Of a stretch of 64,000 bases of DNA, positions 47,241-55,624 are shown piece after piece. The translations under genes and the position numbers were made by a program. The notes beneath the pieces were generated by a model. It ran no database searches. It worked only from the letters and a program-made list of their open reading frames with translations, and was not told the origin of the DNA. Numbering within the stretch: position 1 is the stretch's first letter; the number at the start of each line of letters is the position of its first letter. The stretch lies in contig NZ_CP095074.1 in the NCBI RefSeq assembly GCF_022919835.1, positions 1,488,001-1,552,000 of the forward strand, in the 5' to 3' direction. Origin of the DNA: Halobacillus shinanisalinarum. GTDB taxonomy: Bacteria; Bacillota; Bacilli; Bacillales; Halobacillaceae.

Positions 47241-47555
47241 TTATAGCTCCTCTTTTAAGTATTCGGATACATCCTGAATCATTTTTTCATTTCTTCGGTA
47301 ATAAGTCCATTTCCCTTTGCGTTCAGCTTTCAACAAACCTGCTTTTTGCATCATGGATAAATATTGAGACGTCGTTGATTGTGACAATTGTGCTTTCTTT
47401 TGAATAACACCTACACAGACACCACCTTTCTCATCAATATTTTCTGGACCCTTCCCAGGAGGATTGTCAAAGTGTTTTTTTGGTTCCTTCAACCATCTCA
47501 ATATCTCTAATCTAGTTTCATTGGATAACGCTTTAAAAAAATCAATATGCTCCAT
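47241..47555 (-). CDS. ArsR/SmtB-family transcriptional regulator
   Basis: A 104-residue winged-helix repressor: FFKALSNETRLEILRWLKEP, a loop with a single Cys in KGGVCVGVIQKKAQLSQSTT, and LSMMQKAGLLKAERKGKWTYY. The lone cysteine could be redox- or thiol-responsive; a metal site is not obvious. It is followed on the same strand by the flavodoxin-fold reductase. Ribosome binding site is weak. CCCGATATG-containing sites precede both genes. Confidence 0.85.
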   Translation of the reverse strand: MEHIDFFKALSNETRLEILRWLKEPKKHFDNPPGKGPENIDEKGGVCVGVIQKKAQLSQSTTSQYLSMMQKAGLLKAERKGKWTYYRRNEKMIQDVSEYLKEEL

Positions 47556-47577
47556 ACTGTTATGTTAATCGGTTTTT

Positions 47578-47595
47578 CCCGATATGTCAATATGA
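47578..47595. promoter_or_regulatory. Candidate ArsR-family operator, upstream of its own gene
   Basis: CCCGATATGTCAATATGA, sharing CCCGATATG with the site at 47202-47223; 23 bp before the regulator start. Confidence 0.45.
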
Positions 47596-47616
47596 TAAAT
47601 CATACAAATACGAAAG

Positions 47617-47668
47617 AAGGGCGCTCACCCTTACTCAAAGAAAGCGCCCGATCGTATACTTGAAGACA
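47617..47668. repeat. Dispersed hairpin element, copy 6 (variant stem)
   Basis: Stem GGGCGCT/AGCGCCC with a different loop, followed by GATCGTATACTTGAAGACA. The left terminal repeat is absent. Confidence 0.6.
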
Positions 47669-47854
47669 CTCTTATTTGTGAAAAACAACTTTTAATCGCC
47701 TTAACCGGCATTACAACGCAAGAGATAAGCATAGCACAAGTGTTTTGAATTTCGTTTTAAGAGGTGGTTTTCGTTAAGTTATAAATTTACGAATCTTTCA
47801 CAGGGCATGACGACTCTCCAAATATCTCGATACCAAAAATTTCATCGGCCCTAA

Positions 47855-48415
47855 TCATTTATTTCGAACTACACTCAATGCATCGCCCCAGGCGATGACT
47901 TGATCAATCATGGCATTAGCCGATTCCTCTTGAAAGGCAGCTGGCTTCAACTCGCTGAAATTATCAAAATCGGTGAAGAGCGAAAGTCGAACCTGAGCAC
48001 GCACGTCGGCAACCTCCAATTCGGCCATAATCATCCTAAGATTTTCAACTGCTGTCGTAGCCCCGGCAGCCCCGTATCCGACAAAACCAGCCGATTTATT
48101 GTTCCATTCCTTATACAAGAAATCAATGGCGTTTTTAAGGGCAGGTGACGTTGCGTGATTATACTCTGGCGTGATGAAAATAAAACCATCAAAAGTATCT
48201 ATTTTTTTGGACCAAGCCTTCGTATGCGGCTTCGTGTACTCCCCTGAGGCTGCCCCCTTTGGTTCATCAAGCAGTGGCAAATCGTAGTCTGCAATGTCTA
48301 CGATTTCGAATTCAGCATCACTGCGTTGATTGGCTATCTCGTATACCCAATGGGCAACAGCCTCGCCATTGCGACCCGGACGTGTACTTCCAATAATAAT
48401 TGCTATCATACTCAT
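47855..48415 (-). CDS. NADPH-dependent FMN reductase
   Basis: A 186-residue flavodoxin-like reductase: IIIGSTRPGRNGEAVAHWV is the family FMN-phosphate motif (GSTRxGR), FIFITPEYNHATSPALKNAI the second signature. It reduces FMN, azo dyes, quinones or metal ions with NADPH. ATG 48415 after TAGGAGGAATG. An antibiotic-biosynthesis-monooxygenase-like gene lies 99 bp upstream on the same strand. Confidence 0.9.
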   Translation of the reverse strand: MSMIAIIIGSTRPGRNGEAVAHWVYEIANQRSDAEFEIVDIADYDLPLLDEPKGAASGEYTKPHTKAWSKKIDTFDGFIFITPEYNHATSPALKNAIDFLYKEWNNKSAGFVGYGAAGATTAVENLRMIMAELEVADVRAQVRLSLFTDFDNFSELKPAAFQEESANAMIDQVIAWGDALSVVRNK

Positions 48416-48514
48416 GTTACATTCCTCCTAGTAAAAATATATTGTGGGATCATTAGGGCAACGCCCTCAAAAGTAACTTAACTTAAATATTTAAATAAGG
48501 AGCCTCACACCCCT

Positions 48515-48853
48515 TTATGCGCCTTCGATCACTCGTGCAACTTGAAAGAAATCGACCTTCGTGGTCCTTGCCCCACAGCGCTTAATAACCTCAGCGATTG
48601 TCGCTTTGGCTGCGTCAAAACCAGTTGCCGAAGAACTTCCCATCCAGGCCTCTTTTGACAGCCATTGACCATAGTTCACCACCCGGCGTCCATTATCACT
48701 CGCATGAAAACTTGCGGATACAAATCCAGTAAAATGGGTGAAGTGTTGTTCAACTTGATCGGTAATTTCATCAATCAATACCTGTTGGTATTGTGGTTCA
48801 ACATCGAACTCAACCATTACCGTAAAGAATCGGTTTTCATCTATTGTCGGCAT
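48515..48853 (-). CDS. Antibiotic biosynthesis monooxygenase-like (ABM) domain protein
   Basis: A 112-residue ferredoxin-like alpha/beta protein. FFTVMVEFDVEPQYQQVLID at the start and HFTHFTGFVSASFHASDNGRRVVNYGQWLSKEAW are typical for the ABM fold (shown in part: SASFHASDNGRRVVNYGQW). Such small dimeric proteins act as cofactor-free monooxygenases or in heme/quinone chemistry. It is placed between an MFS transporter gene and an FMN reductase, all leftward. ATG 48853 with GAGGAG. Confidence 0.75.
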   Translation of the reverse strand: MPTIDENRFFTVMVEFDVEPQYQQVLIDEITDQVEQHFTHFTGFVSASFHASDNGRRVVNYGQWLSKEAWMGSSSATGFDAAKATIAEVIKRCGARTTKVDFFQVARVIEGA

Positions 48854-48930
48854 TTTTTACTCCTCCTCAGATCAATTAGATTATTGTTGCTGACACTTAG
48901 TGGCTGTTTCTTACTTATCAATGAATCGTA

Positions 48931-50334
48931 TTATGGACTCTGCTCAGTCTGACCTGGTTTATACGTCATTTTAAAGCGCGTGCTTGTCGCTCTCTGAAAC
49001 TGAAAGTAGTAAAGCAATATAATACTCACAAGCAAAAGAGCAAGGGAGATGTAAATATTACTGTAAACAATCCCGTTCGAAAACAATCTGGCGGGATTCC
49101 AGTTCAAAACAGCCCCCAGGTCAACCACCTTGCCGTATACGGCTCCTGAAACGCTGCCTGCCATAAAGTTCAACAGCGAGAAAATGCCCATGCCAACCCC
49201 AATCTGTTCCTTCGGTAATGTTTGGGAAATCGTGTTCGACAGTGTAATGAGTATGAACGCTGCCCCGGCATCACCGATGGTTAAAAAGACAGCGATGAAA
49301 ATCGGCGAACTTCCCACAAAGGTAGATAATAAAAGAAAGGCGATGAACATTAACGCGGATGACAAGTAGAATAAGAATGGATTTCCTTTCGCATCCGCTA
49401 ATTTTCCGCTTTTTTTCCCGAGAATGGCCGAAATGATGGCGGCTGGAACCATCACTATGCCAATCTGCTGTGGATCCAAATGACTGACATCGGATAACAA
49501 CAACGGACTTAGATAAACGAACGAGAAACTGGTCCCACTGACAAGAAAAGTAATAACTAACCCAAAAGAATAGCGCTTATTTTGGAACAGACGAGCTTTA
49601 ATAAATGGTTCTGCTGCATAGCGAATGCGTATCATGAACAAGACAGACAAAGTCAGGCAGCCGATGGCAAACATCCATCCCCCTCTCGTAACAGACAAAA
49701 GCAATAGCGCTACTGTCCCGGCTAATAGCCCACCGCCAAGCCAATCGACTTTACTTCCTTGCATCTGTTCGTCATCCAAATATTTACGGTAAAACGGCAG
49801 CAGGAATAGCGTTAAAAGAGGGAGGCAGAACAACCATCGCCAATCAGCAATGCTGACAATGAAAGCAGAAACAATCGGACCCAATACTCTTCCAAGCGCC
49901 AACCCGACAGCGACCATCCCCAAAGCGCTACCGCGTCTCGCCGGCGGAAAATGGCGGGCGGGGATGATCATAGCCGTTGCCGGAATGACTGATGCCCCCA
50001 CAGCCTGTAAGATACGGCCAAGAAGCACCATCCAATAGGCTTGAGCGATCAGACCAACTATTGAACCAAGTGAAAAAAAGATCAGTCCGAACGTCAACAA
50101 ATTTTTGAGCTTGCAGGTGTCGGCCAACTTTCCATAGATGACCGCTCCGATTCCATAAATCAGCATATAGGCTGTTGAAACCCAGCTCACTTGGGCAAAA
50201 GAAAGGTCAAGATCCGAAGCGACCTCGGGAAGCACGATATTAAACATCGTTGCACTCATGACGGATAGGACAAGCGTGAACATCAAAATACGCATTAATT
50301 TTTCTCCCGTTTGTTCTTGTACTTCCTGCTCCAT
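48931..50334 (-). CDS. MFS drug-efflux transporter, DHA2 (14-helix) type
   Basis: A 467-residue proton antiporter with about 14 membrane segments. Motif A is IYGKLADTCKLKNLL, motif C-like GLALGRVLGPIVSAFI follows helix 4-5, and VIPATAMIIPARHFPPARRG is typical of the TetK/EmrB/LmrB group. It probably exports a drug or quinone-like toxin. A TetR regulator lies 86 bp upstream on the same strand, and a TetR operator copy lies at 50382-50401 just before this gene, so it is a repressor-controlled efflux unit. Confidence 0.88.
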   Translation of the reverse strand: MEQEVQEQTGEKLMRILMFTLVLSVMSATMFNIVLPEVASDLDLSFAQVSWVSTAYMLIYGIGAVIYGKLADTCKLKNLLTFGLIFFSLGSIVGLIAQAYWMVLLGRILQAVGASVIPATAMIIPARHFPPARRGSALGMVAVGLALGRVLGPIVSAFIVSIADWRWLFCLPLLTLFLLPFYRKYLDDEQMQGSKVDWLGGGLLAGTVALLLLSVTRGGWMFAIGCLTLSVLFMIRIRYAAEPFIKARLFQNKRYSFGLVITFLVSGTSFSFVYLSPLLLSDVSHLDPQQIGIVMVPAAIISAILGKKSGKLADAKGNPFLFYLSSALMFIAFLLLSTFVGSSPIFIAVFLTIGDAGAAFILITLSNTISQTLPKEQIGVGMGIFSLLNFMAGSVSGAVYGKVVDLGAVLNWNPARLFSNGIVYSNIYISLALLLVSIILLYYFQFQRATSTRFKMTYKPGQTEQSP

Positions 50335-50381
50335 TTTTATTTCTCCTTTCAGTTAAGATAGTGGTAACTTCCAAGTTATAT

Positions 50382-50401
50382 ACAGTCACCACTGACTGAC
50401 A
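50382..50401. promoter_or_regulatory. TetR operator before the MFS gene
   Basis: ACAGTCACCACTGACTGACA; matches the reverse complement of the site at 51039-51060 at most positions (TGACAGTCAC...TGACTGACA). Confidence 0.6.
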
Positions 50402-50420
50402 TTATACTTTTAAAAAATAA

Positions 50421-51011
50421 CTAGGGGGTTAAAGCCCTAGTAAAAATCGAAACACTTTCTTCAATAAAGGCTTCGATCGAAAAGGTATTGAGTATTGGAT
50501 CATTGTTTATCCCGCCCATAGCCGCACCATAATTCAAGTACAGAAAGGCAACAGCTTTTCTTTCGGAATCGGTTTGAATAATCTTTCCCTTTTTATACAT
50601 CTCATCGAAATATTCGGTTAAGAATGCTTTTAACTGCTCAGGGTGTTTGTGGGTAGATTCCTGAAAGCCAGGAAGATTCTCACGCTCTCTTCCACTAATT
50701 TGGATCAGTTTTCGATTCTGATACATGATTCGATGGTAGTTTTGACTAATCATCATCAAGTCTGTGTGAAGGTCCCATGTTATTTTCTTGTCAAAGAGAT
50801 CTTTCATCTCTTCCGCATAATGATAACGATGAAAAGCTGATTCTAACAAATTTTGTTTGCTTTTAAAGTGTCTAAACAACGTTTTTTCACTAAATCCAGC
50901 TTTTGTTGCAATTTCTTCAGTCGTTACGCCTTTGTAGCCTCTTTCTGCCATAAGATCTATGGCAGCCGTCATAATTTTATCAGCAGTGTCCTGTTTTTTA
51001 TTAAAATTCAT
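50421..51011 (-). CDS. TetR-family transcriptional regulator of the MFS pump
   Basis: A 196-residue repressor. The HTH spans IMTAAIDLMAERGYKGVTTE and IATKAGFSEKTLFRHFKSKQ. The C-terminal domain is helical with several aromatic residues (HRYHYAEEM, NYHRIMYQN). It precedes the efflux gene and has the same palindromic operator in front of both genes, so it should repress both until a ligand binds. Confidence 0.88.
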   Translation of the reverse strand: MNFNKKQDTADKIMTAAIDLMAERGYKGVTTEEIATKAGFSEKTLFRHFKSKQNLLESAFHRYHYAEEMKDLFDKKITWDLHTDLMMISQNYHRIMYQNRKLIQISGRERENLPGFQESTHKHPEQLKAFLTEYFDEMYKKGKIIQTDSERKAVAFLYLNYGAAMGGINNDPILNTFSIEAFIEESVSIFTRALTP

Positions 51012-51038
51012 TTGAATAACCTCGACCTCTTAAATTAA

Positions 51039-51060
51039 TGTCAGTCATCAGTGACTGTCA
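51039..51060. promoter_or_regulatory. TetR operator before the regulator gene
   Basis: TGTCAGTCATCAGTGACTGT followed by CA: an imperfect palindrome 28 bp upstream of the tetR start, with its counterpart at 50382-50401. Confidence 0.65.
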
Positions 51061-51144
51061 CTAATGTATAATATCATCTTCTTATTGTCAAGTTTAATCT
51101 AAAATTTTTTTGACATGTTCTTTGTTTATCTCTTCTTCAAGAAA

Positions 51145-51216
51145 ATGGCCCTATTCAAAAGGACGCGTTAATCGATAAACGCGCCCTCGTAGCAGAAGAC
51201 TTGGTACCAAGATAAT
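51145..51216. repeat. Dispersed hairpin element, copy 7 (variant stem)
   Basis: ATGGCCC, stem GCGTT/AACGC as in copy 3, GCGCCC, then GAAGACTTGGTACCAAGATA. The 22-bp AACTTCTATTAGCTGGTATT motif follows at 51273. Confidence 0.7.
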
Positions 51217-51301
51217 ATTTAAAAGACAATAATACTGACCTTCTACTATTGCCCTTATATTGAACAAGCAGAGAACTTCTATTAGCTGGTATTATGGAAT
51301 A

Positions 51302-51823
51302 TTAATGTTCTCCCTTATACCATTTACGCAGCTGGTTTATATGGGCTTGATGGTACCTATTATGATCTGAGATGTGCCATATTCCCCAGCGAATGGTTGC
51401 TTGCTTTTCGTTTTCATTTCCAAAAGTGACAACTTTATCTAGATCATTGTCAGTTAGATAAGTACATTCAGATCTAAACATTTCATACACTTTCTCATAA
51501 TCAGATAAAAGTTCTTGTAGAGAGACTCCTTTAACCATTGGAAGTTGATCATTTTCATTTAAAGCTGGTCCATACTTCTCTTCCAAAACACCTGGTAAAG
51601 GTTCATCCTTAATTCTATAAACCCAGTTAAGATCAACATAAGCTAAATGTCTTATCAATTGTCCGGCACTATTAAACTTTCCATCTGTGCCATGATAATC
51701 TAATTCCTCTTGCTCCATCTCTTCAGTAACAGATTTTAATCGTTGAAAATTTTCCTTGACAGTTGAATATAAGATCCCAACAACTGATTCCATATTTGAT
51801 TCACCTTTTAAATCGAATGCCAT
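51302..51823 (-). CDS. DinB-family protein
   Basis: A 173-residue four-helix-bundle protein of the DinB superfamily: AGQLIRHLAYVDLNWVYRI holds the first candidate metal His, and WGIWHISDHNRYHQAHINQL the C-terminal His cluster. ATG 51823 has GGAGGG upstream; the longer frame to 51883 has no ribosome binding site. It is the second of three DinB-fold genes here and shows little similarity to the others beyond the fold pattern. Function unknown; thiol transfer is one possibility. Confidence 0.8.
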   Translation of the reverse strand: MAFDLKGESNMESVVGILYSTVKENFQRLKSVTEEMEQEELDYHGTDGKFNSAGQLIRHLAYVDLNWVYRIKDEPLPGVLEEKYGPALNENDQLPMVKGVSLQELLSDYEKVYEMFRSECTYLTDNDLDKVVTFGNENEKQATIRWGIWHISDHNRYHQAHINQLRKWYKGEH

Positions 51824-51860
51824 TAAAATCCCTCCGATTTGTCGTTTATCCTTATTGGAT

Positions 51861-51890
51861 AAAAGCGCCCGTTTGCTTAACAAAGTATAA
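51861..51890. repeat. Dispersed hairpin element, short fragment
   Basis: AAAGCGCCCGTTTGCTTAAC only; this matches the GCGCCCGTTTGC part of copy 5. Confidence 0.4.
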
Positions 51891-52010
51891 TAAGTGCTTC
51901 GTTAATTCAAGAAATATTTTTTTTATGTTTATGGAAGGAATTTGTTATTAAACCTCGAATTAATATTTAGTATAAGGTGTTAGTACCAGATAATAAGATG
52001 GAGGGATATT

Positions 52011-52328
52011 ATGAATACAGTCAATCATATTGATACGAAATCCATTCAGTGGAAAACAGTAGGTGACGGGGTTGAAATGTTTGTTCTACGTTTTGAACCT
52101 GGCGAAGTACGTACTTTACTACGATTTGCTCCAGGTAAAGGCTATGCTCCTCATCGCCATCCTGACGGTGAGGAAGTTTTCGTACTTGATGGAGTGTATA
52201 AGGATATGGACACTGAATATGGTCCTGGTACTTACTTATACTATCCTCCAAACAGCGAACACTCTCCTATTAGTCCGACTGGATGTACTATATTAGTTAT
52301 GTCTCCAGAACCACCAATAAACTTATAA
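52011..52328 (+). CDS. ChrR-like cupin-domain protein
   Basis: A 105-residue single cupin barrel. Metal-ligand motif 1 is APHRHPDGEEVFVLDG (HxH and E), motif 2 SEHSP. Small cupins with this pattern resemble the metal-binding domain of ChrR anti-sigma factors and stand-alone acetylacetone dioxygenase-like proteins. Reaction unknown. ATG 52011 with GGAGG. Single-gene unit. Confidence 0.82.
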   Translation: MNTVNHIDTKSIQWKTVGDGVEMFVLRFEPGEVRTLLRFAPGKGYAPHRHPDGEEVFVLDGVYKDMDTEYGPGTYLYYPPNSEHSPISPTGCTILVMSPEPPINL

Positions 52329-52395
52329 AACGCATCCAATAATTGAAGATTTGCATTCGAGATATATCGTACTCTAGTTGAAAATTTTTTTTGGC

Positions 52396-52854
52396 TTATA
52401 ACGATTTTTCCATTTTAATATTCTTTTCTATGTATCCTAACTTTTCATATAAATCTCGTGCCAATTGGTTATGGGCAAAGACATGTAGGCCTATATTTTT
52501 CAATCCAAATTCTTTAGCTAAGACTTCAATTTCTTGCATAGCTTTTTTACCATAACCTTTACCTTGGTTTCCTTCCCAAATGTTGATACTATAAATGAAC
52601 CCTTTTTCATCAGTTACTTTCGCGAGCCAAATCATGCCAACTTCTTGGTTTTCATCCCGAATTGTAAATAAGTGGTTGTTTTCCGTGTTCTTTCCTTCTG
52701 GGAGCAACTTTTCATACTCTTCTGTTGCCTTGCTAATTCCCTCTTCCGGCTTCCAATTACCACACTTGATTTGTTCGTCTGCAAAATGTTTAATTGCAAA
52801 ACTTAAAAATGCTTGGAATTCATCTGAATTCATTTCGTCTAACCTCATCGTCAT
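52396..52854 (-). CDS. GNAT-family N-acetyltransferase
   Basis: A 152-residue acetyltransferase with YSINIWEGNQGKGYGKKAMQ as the acetyl-CoA-binding motif (QGKGYG) and IGLHVFAHNQLARDLYEKLG as motif B. The N-terminus carries a helical DEFQAFLSFAIKHFADEQ segment. Substrate unknown. It ends close to the cupin gene (convergent). Confidence 0.85.
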   Translation of the reverse strand: MTMRLDEMNSDEFQAFLSFAIKHFADEQIKCGNWKPEEGISKATEEYEKLLPEGKNTENNHLFTIRDENQEVGMIWLAKVTDEKGFIYSINIWEGNQGKGYGKKAMQEIEVLAKEFGLKNIGLHVFAHNQLARDLYEKLGYIEKNIKMEKSL

Positions 52855-52942
52855 TTTTCTATTTCACCTTCGAATTTTATATAAAAAGCAAGTATTCAAT
52901 CATGTTTGTTTTCATGTGACTTTCTGTTTTAACAGTTAAGAA

Positions 52943-53566
52943 TCAAAAAGTGAGTTTGTTTTCTGTACCTGAGAGTATCCTTTGTATATTTTTCCTATGC
53001 CTGAAAATAACCATAATCGCCATTAGGAAGGCAAATATATTAAAATATACAGAATGCCCAAAAACAGGAATAAACGAAATAGCCACAATACCCAATGTAG
53101 CACATACTGTACCTAAAGAAACATAACGTGTTAAAACGACTATTATCACAAAAAAACCTAGACCTAAAAGGGCTATAAACCAGTCAGCCATAAACACCAC
53201 TGACACCGCTGTAAGAGCTCCCTTACCCCCTTCAAACCGAAAATATACCGGCCAGTTATGCCCTATTACTGCTCCTGCACCTGCCGTTAAAAGGCATAAG
53301 GAATCTTTAGCCTCTCCCGAATAAAAGTTTACATCAAGGAACAACCCAATATAACAAGCAATTACCCCTTTTATTATATCTCCCACGAGAACAAACGTCG
53401 CAGCCGATTTCCCCAGTACCCTCAAAGTATTAGTAAGCCCTGCGCTTTGGCTTCCATGGCTTCTTATGTCTTTACCATATATTTTCCCTACAATCACCGC
53501 TGTATTAAGGCTGCCTAATAAGTAACCCATAGCCAACGCCGCAATAGGCACTAAAATATCAATCAT
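52943..53566 (-). CDS. PlsY-like acyl-phosphate glycerol-3-phosphate acyltransferase
   Basis: A 207-residue membrane protein with about five helices and the three PlsY loops: GSLNTAVIVGKIYGKDIRSHGS (in part: SLNTAVIVGKIYGKDIR), SAGLTNTLRVLGK, and GHNWPVYFRFEGGKGALTA. PlsY transfers acyl groups from acyl-phosphate to glycerol-3-phosphate. An essential plsY normally sits next to parE/parC, so this one in an accessory region is likely an extra paralogue. Motif 1 has T in place of the usual P (SLNTA for SIP.A) and motif 2 SQSAGLTN in place of the usual GSGNxGATN. ATG 53566. Confidence 0.75.
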   Translation of the reverse strand: MIDILVPIAALAMGYLLGSLNTAVIVGKIYGKDIRSHGSQSAGLTNTLRVLGKSAATFVLVGDIIKGVIACYIGLFLDVNFYSGEAKDSLCLLTAGAGAVIGHNWPVYFRFEGGKGALTAVSVVFMADWFIALLGLGFFVIIVVLTRYVSLGTVCATLGIVAISFIPVFGHSVYFNIFAFLMAIMVIFRHRKNIQRILSGTENKLTF

Positions 53567-53679
53567 CACTCTTCTCCCTTTTACAGAATTATGTAATCAA
53601 TAACAACTCTAATAGTAACATAATTTAATGTTTTCAAATTAAAGAGATAATTAAATCGGTATACTACATAAGTTGTCTT

Positions 53680-53842
53680 TTATCTCGAAATCATGTCTTC
53701 AATAAACCTGCCCTTATCTGGAATAAATTTCACATTTATCTCGAATTCAAGTCTTCAAGATAATGGCCCTATTCATGCATAAAAAGCACAAATCCTTTAT
53801 TCCGGAAAGCGCCCTATTCTTCAAGACTCGATATCAAGATAA
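53680..53842. repeat. Dispersed hairpin element, complete copy plus adjoining half copy
   Basis: Complete copy at 53736-53842: left terminus TTATCTCGAATTCAAGTCTT, AAGATAATGGCCC, imperfect stem around AGCACAAATCC/GGAAAGCGC, GCGCCC, right terminus AAGACTCGATATCAAGATAA. As at 45299, a further left terminus (53680-53700) precedes it. The two composite loci share 62 identical bases. Confidence 0.8.
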
Positions 53843-53916
53843 AATAACAAAAGTGTTGTACTTGTTATTGGGAAATCAAACCCCTATTCCCTTCTAAAGG
53901 ATTGTACATCTATTCT

Positions 53917-54879
53917 TTATTTATCACGCAACAAAAAATTGGGTACAACGCGTATGTAAACAAGTTCACTTATTAGCTCTATGATCGTCTGGGTAATAAT
54001 AACAGCTGCAACCACATTCCCTATCTCAGGTAAAGCTAAAGCAAGTGGTAGTACAACTAGCGAATTCCTTGTTGATCCACTAAAAATAAGAGCCCTACCT
54101 GACTTCATTCCTAATTTAAACCATTTTGCTACATATTTAGCTATAAACGGCATAATCACCATAAAAACTATGTATAAAGGAATCACTTTTATAATTTGAT
54201 CTACATAAGTAGGCAATTTAATAATTTGAGAAGCCACGACGATAAAAAGGGTTAATGCCATGAATGGGACAGGTAACCAAGCAGAGCCATCCAATATCTT
54301 TTTTCCGAAAGCCCCCCTCTTCGCTACGATTTGTAATAACAACGCAACCACAAGAGGTATAATAATCAAACCAAAAAACGCTTCAAAAAATGGAGTAGGC
54401 TCCACTATTCCGACAGCGTCTCTACCCATAAACATCCACAAATACAAGGGTAGAAGTAACATTTGCGCCACAAACAAAATGGGAGTAGATGTTAAAACTA
54501 GTTTCTCATCTCCTTTACCTAAGGATGTAAACACAATGACGTAGTCAATACACGGAGTTAATAATACCAAATAAAATCCGATCAGCAGCGTTGGATTCCC
54601 AGGCAAAAATTGAGCTAACAGCCAGACCACAATGGGTACAATGATAAAATTAATCGTTAGTAAGGCTTTAAAGTATTTTGGATCTCCAAATACTTTTTTC
54701 AATGATGTAAATGGAATCTGAGAAAACATACTATACATCAACAAGGCAATAATCATAGAAATGACCGACCCTAAATTTTCGGCATAGCCAGGCATGAGAA
54801 AACCAAATATGGTTGCCATAATCAACATCCCAATATATAGCCACACTTGATTATTTTCAAGTTTCTCTCTAGTAAACAA
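53917..54879 (-). CDS. ACR3/bile-acid symporter-family transporter (arsenite-efflux type)
   Basis: A 320-residue membrane protein with about ten helices. LLTPCIDYVIVFTSLGKGDE contains the Cys-containing motif of helix 4 of ACR3 arsenite permeases, and FSGSTRNSLVVLPLALALP is the conserved second signature (ACR3 family SxRNS). It probably exports arsenite, antimonite or another oxyanion. TTG 54879 is the start, after GGGAGG. The MerR regulator gene lies 18 bp upstream in the same operon. Substrate is inferred from the family; no arsenate reductase or ArsR is adjacent. Confidence 0.82.
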   Translation of the reverse strand: MFTREKLENNQVWLYIGMLIMATIFGFLMPGYAENLGSVISMIIALLMYSMFSQIPFTSLKKVFGDPKYFKALLTINFIIVPIVVWLLAQFLPGNPTLLIGFYLVLLTPCIDYVIVFTSLGKGDEKLVLTSTPILFVAQMLLLPLYLWMFMGRDAVGIVEPTPFFEAFFGLIIIPLVVALLLQIVAKRGAFGKKILDGSAWLPVPFMALTLFIVVASQIIKLPTYVDQIIKVIPLYIVFMVIMPFIAKYVAKWFKLGMKSGRALIFSGSTRNSLVVLPLALALPEIGNVVAAVIITQTIIELISELVYIRVVPNFLLRDK

Positions 54880-54897
54880 CTCGTCACCCCACCTCCC

Positions 54898-55299
54898 TTA
54901 ACTACAGGTACCACTTTCCTGAATTTTATCATAACAATCGGACCATGTTAGACATTTACAGGATAGTCCCTTTTGTAAAATATTGATCATTAAATCCATT
55001 TGTCTCTTCTTTTCCTCTAACTCTGAACGTTTCCATTCCGCCATGCGTTTCCAGTTTTCTGATGGTGGATGTTGGTCACTAAACCCCTCTACTAGCGCAG
55101 CAATCTCCTTATTGTTAAAGCCAACCAATTGGGCTGTTTTAATGAATTTTAATTGATGAACAACATCTGGGATGTAACGCCTTTTACCACTTAAGCGCTC
55201 AGGTTCAGGTAGGACCCCTATAGACTCGTAGTATCTAATAGCTGAAGAGCTAACACCTGATTCTTTTGCAAGCTCCCCAATAGACAGTTTAGATTTCAT
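54898..55299 (-). CDS. MerR-family regulator with C-terminal cysteine cluster
   Basis: A 133-residue regulator. The MerR HTH is SIGELAKESGVSSSAIRYYE with YESIGVLPEPERLSGKRRY. A dimerisation helix follows, and the C-terminus carries four cysteines (LSCKCLTWSDCYDKIQESGTC), suitable for a metal, metalloid or [2Fe-2S] site. Divergent from two small membrane-protein genes; the 20-bp dyad at 55317-55336 lies between -35 and -10 of their promoter, the MerR mode of control. It is followed by the ACR3-like gene. Confidence 0.88.
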   Translation of the reverse strand: MKSKLSIGELAKESGVSSSAIRYYESIGVLPEPERLSGKRRYIPDVVHQLKFIKTAQLVGFNNKEIAALVEGFSDQHPPSENWKRMAEWKRSELEEKKRQMDLMINILQKGLSCKCLTWSDCYDKIQESGTCS

Positions 55300-55313
55300 T
55301 TTTTTATCACCTC

Positions 55314-55341
55314 TTGACTTAAAGTTTACTTTAAGTATTAT
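55314..55341 (+). promoter_or_regulatory. MerR-type promoter/operator
   Basis: TTGACT (55314-55319) and TATTAT (55336-55341). The spacer holds a perfect 9-2-9 dyad ACTTAAAGT-TT-ACTTTAAGT (55317-55336). The dyad centred between the promoter hexamers is the standard MerR binding position. Confidence 0.78.
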
Positions 55342-55371
55342 GCTTTAGCAAAAGAAAAGGGGGAGTTACAT

Positions 55372-55590
55372 TTGAAGAGAACAATAGCAGGCGTAAGTGG
55401 CGCAAGTTTGTGCGTGTTATGTTGTGCGTTTCCTACCATATTTATAGGACTCGCAGGAATGATAGGAATCAGTACTGGATTTTGGAAATGGGGAGTTCTA
55501 CTCCTTTTCTTATCCTTTATTATATTTCTAGTCACAAGCAGGAATAAAAACTGTAAGAGTAATTCAAGTTGTAATTGCTCAAGTTCATGA
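55372..55590 (+). CDS. Small Cys-rich membrane protein, MerT/MerF-like pattern
   Basis: A 72-residue protein with two membrane helices. The first has ASLCVLCCAFPTIFIGLAG, with vicinal cysteines before a Pro as in the first helix of mercury transporters MerT/MerF. The C-terminus is Cys-rich (NCKSNSSCNCSSS). It starts at TTG 55372 after GGGGGAG, directly downstream of the MerR-controlled promoter. It may bind or move a thiophilic metal or metalloid; the family is not certain. Confidence 0.65.
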   Translation: MKRTIAGVSGASLCVLCCAFPTIFIGLAGMIGISTGFWKWGVLLLFLSFIIFLVTSRNKNCKSNSSCNCSSS

Positions 55591-55624
55591 AATACAAAGA
55601 AGAAATCTTAATGGGGGTTGGAAC

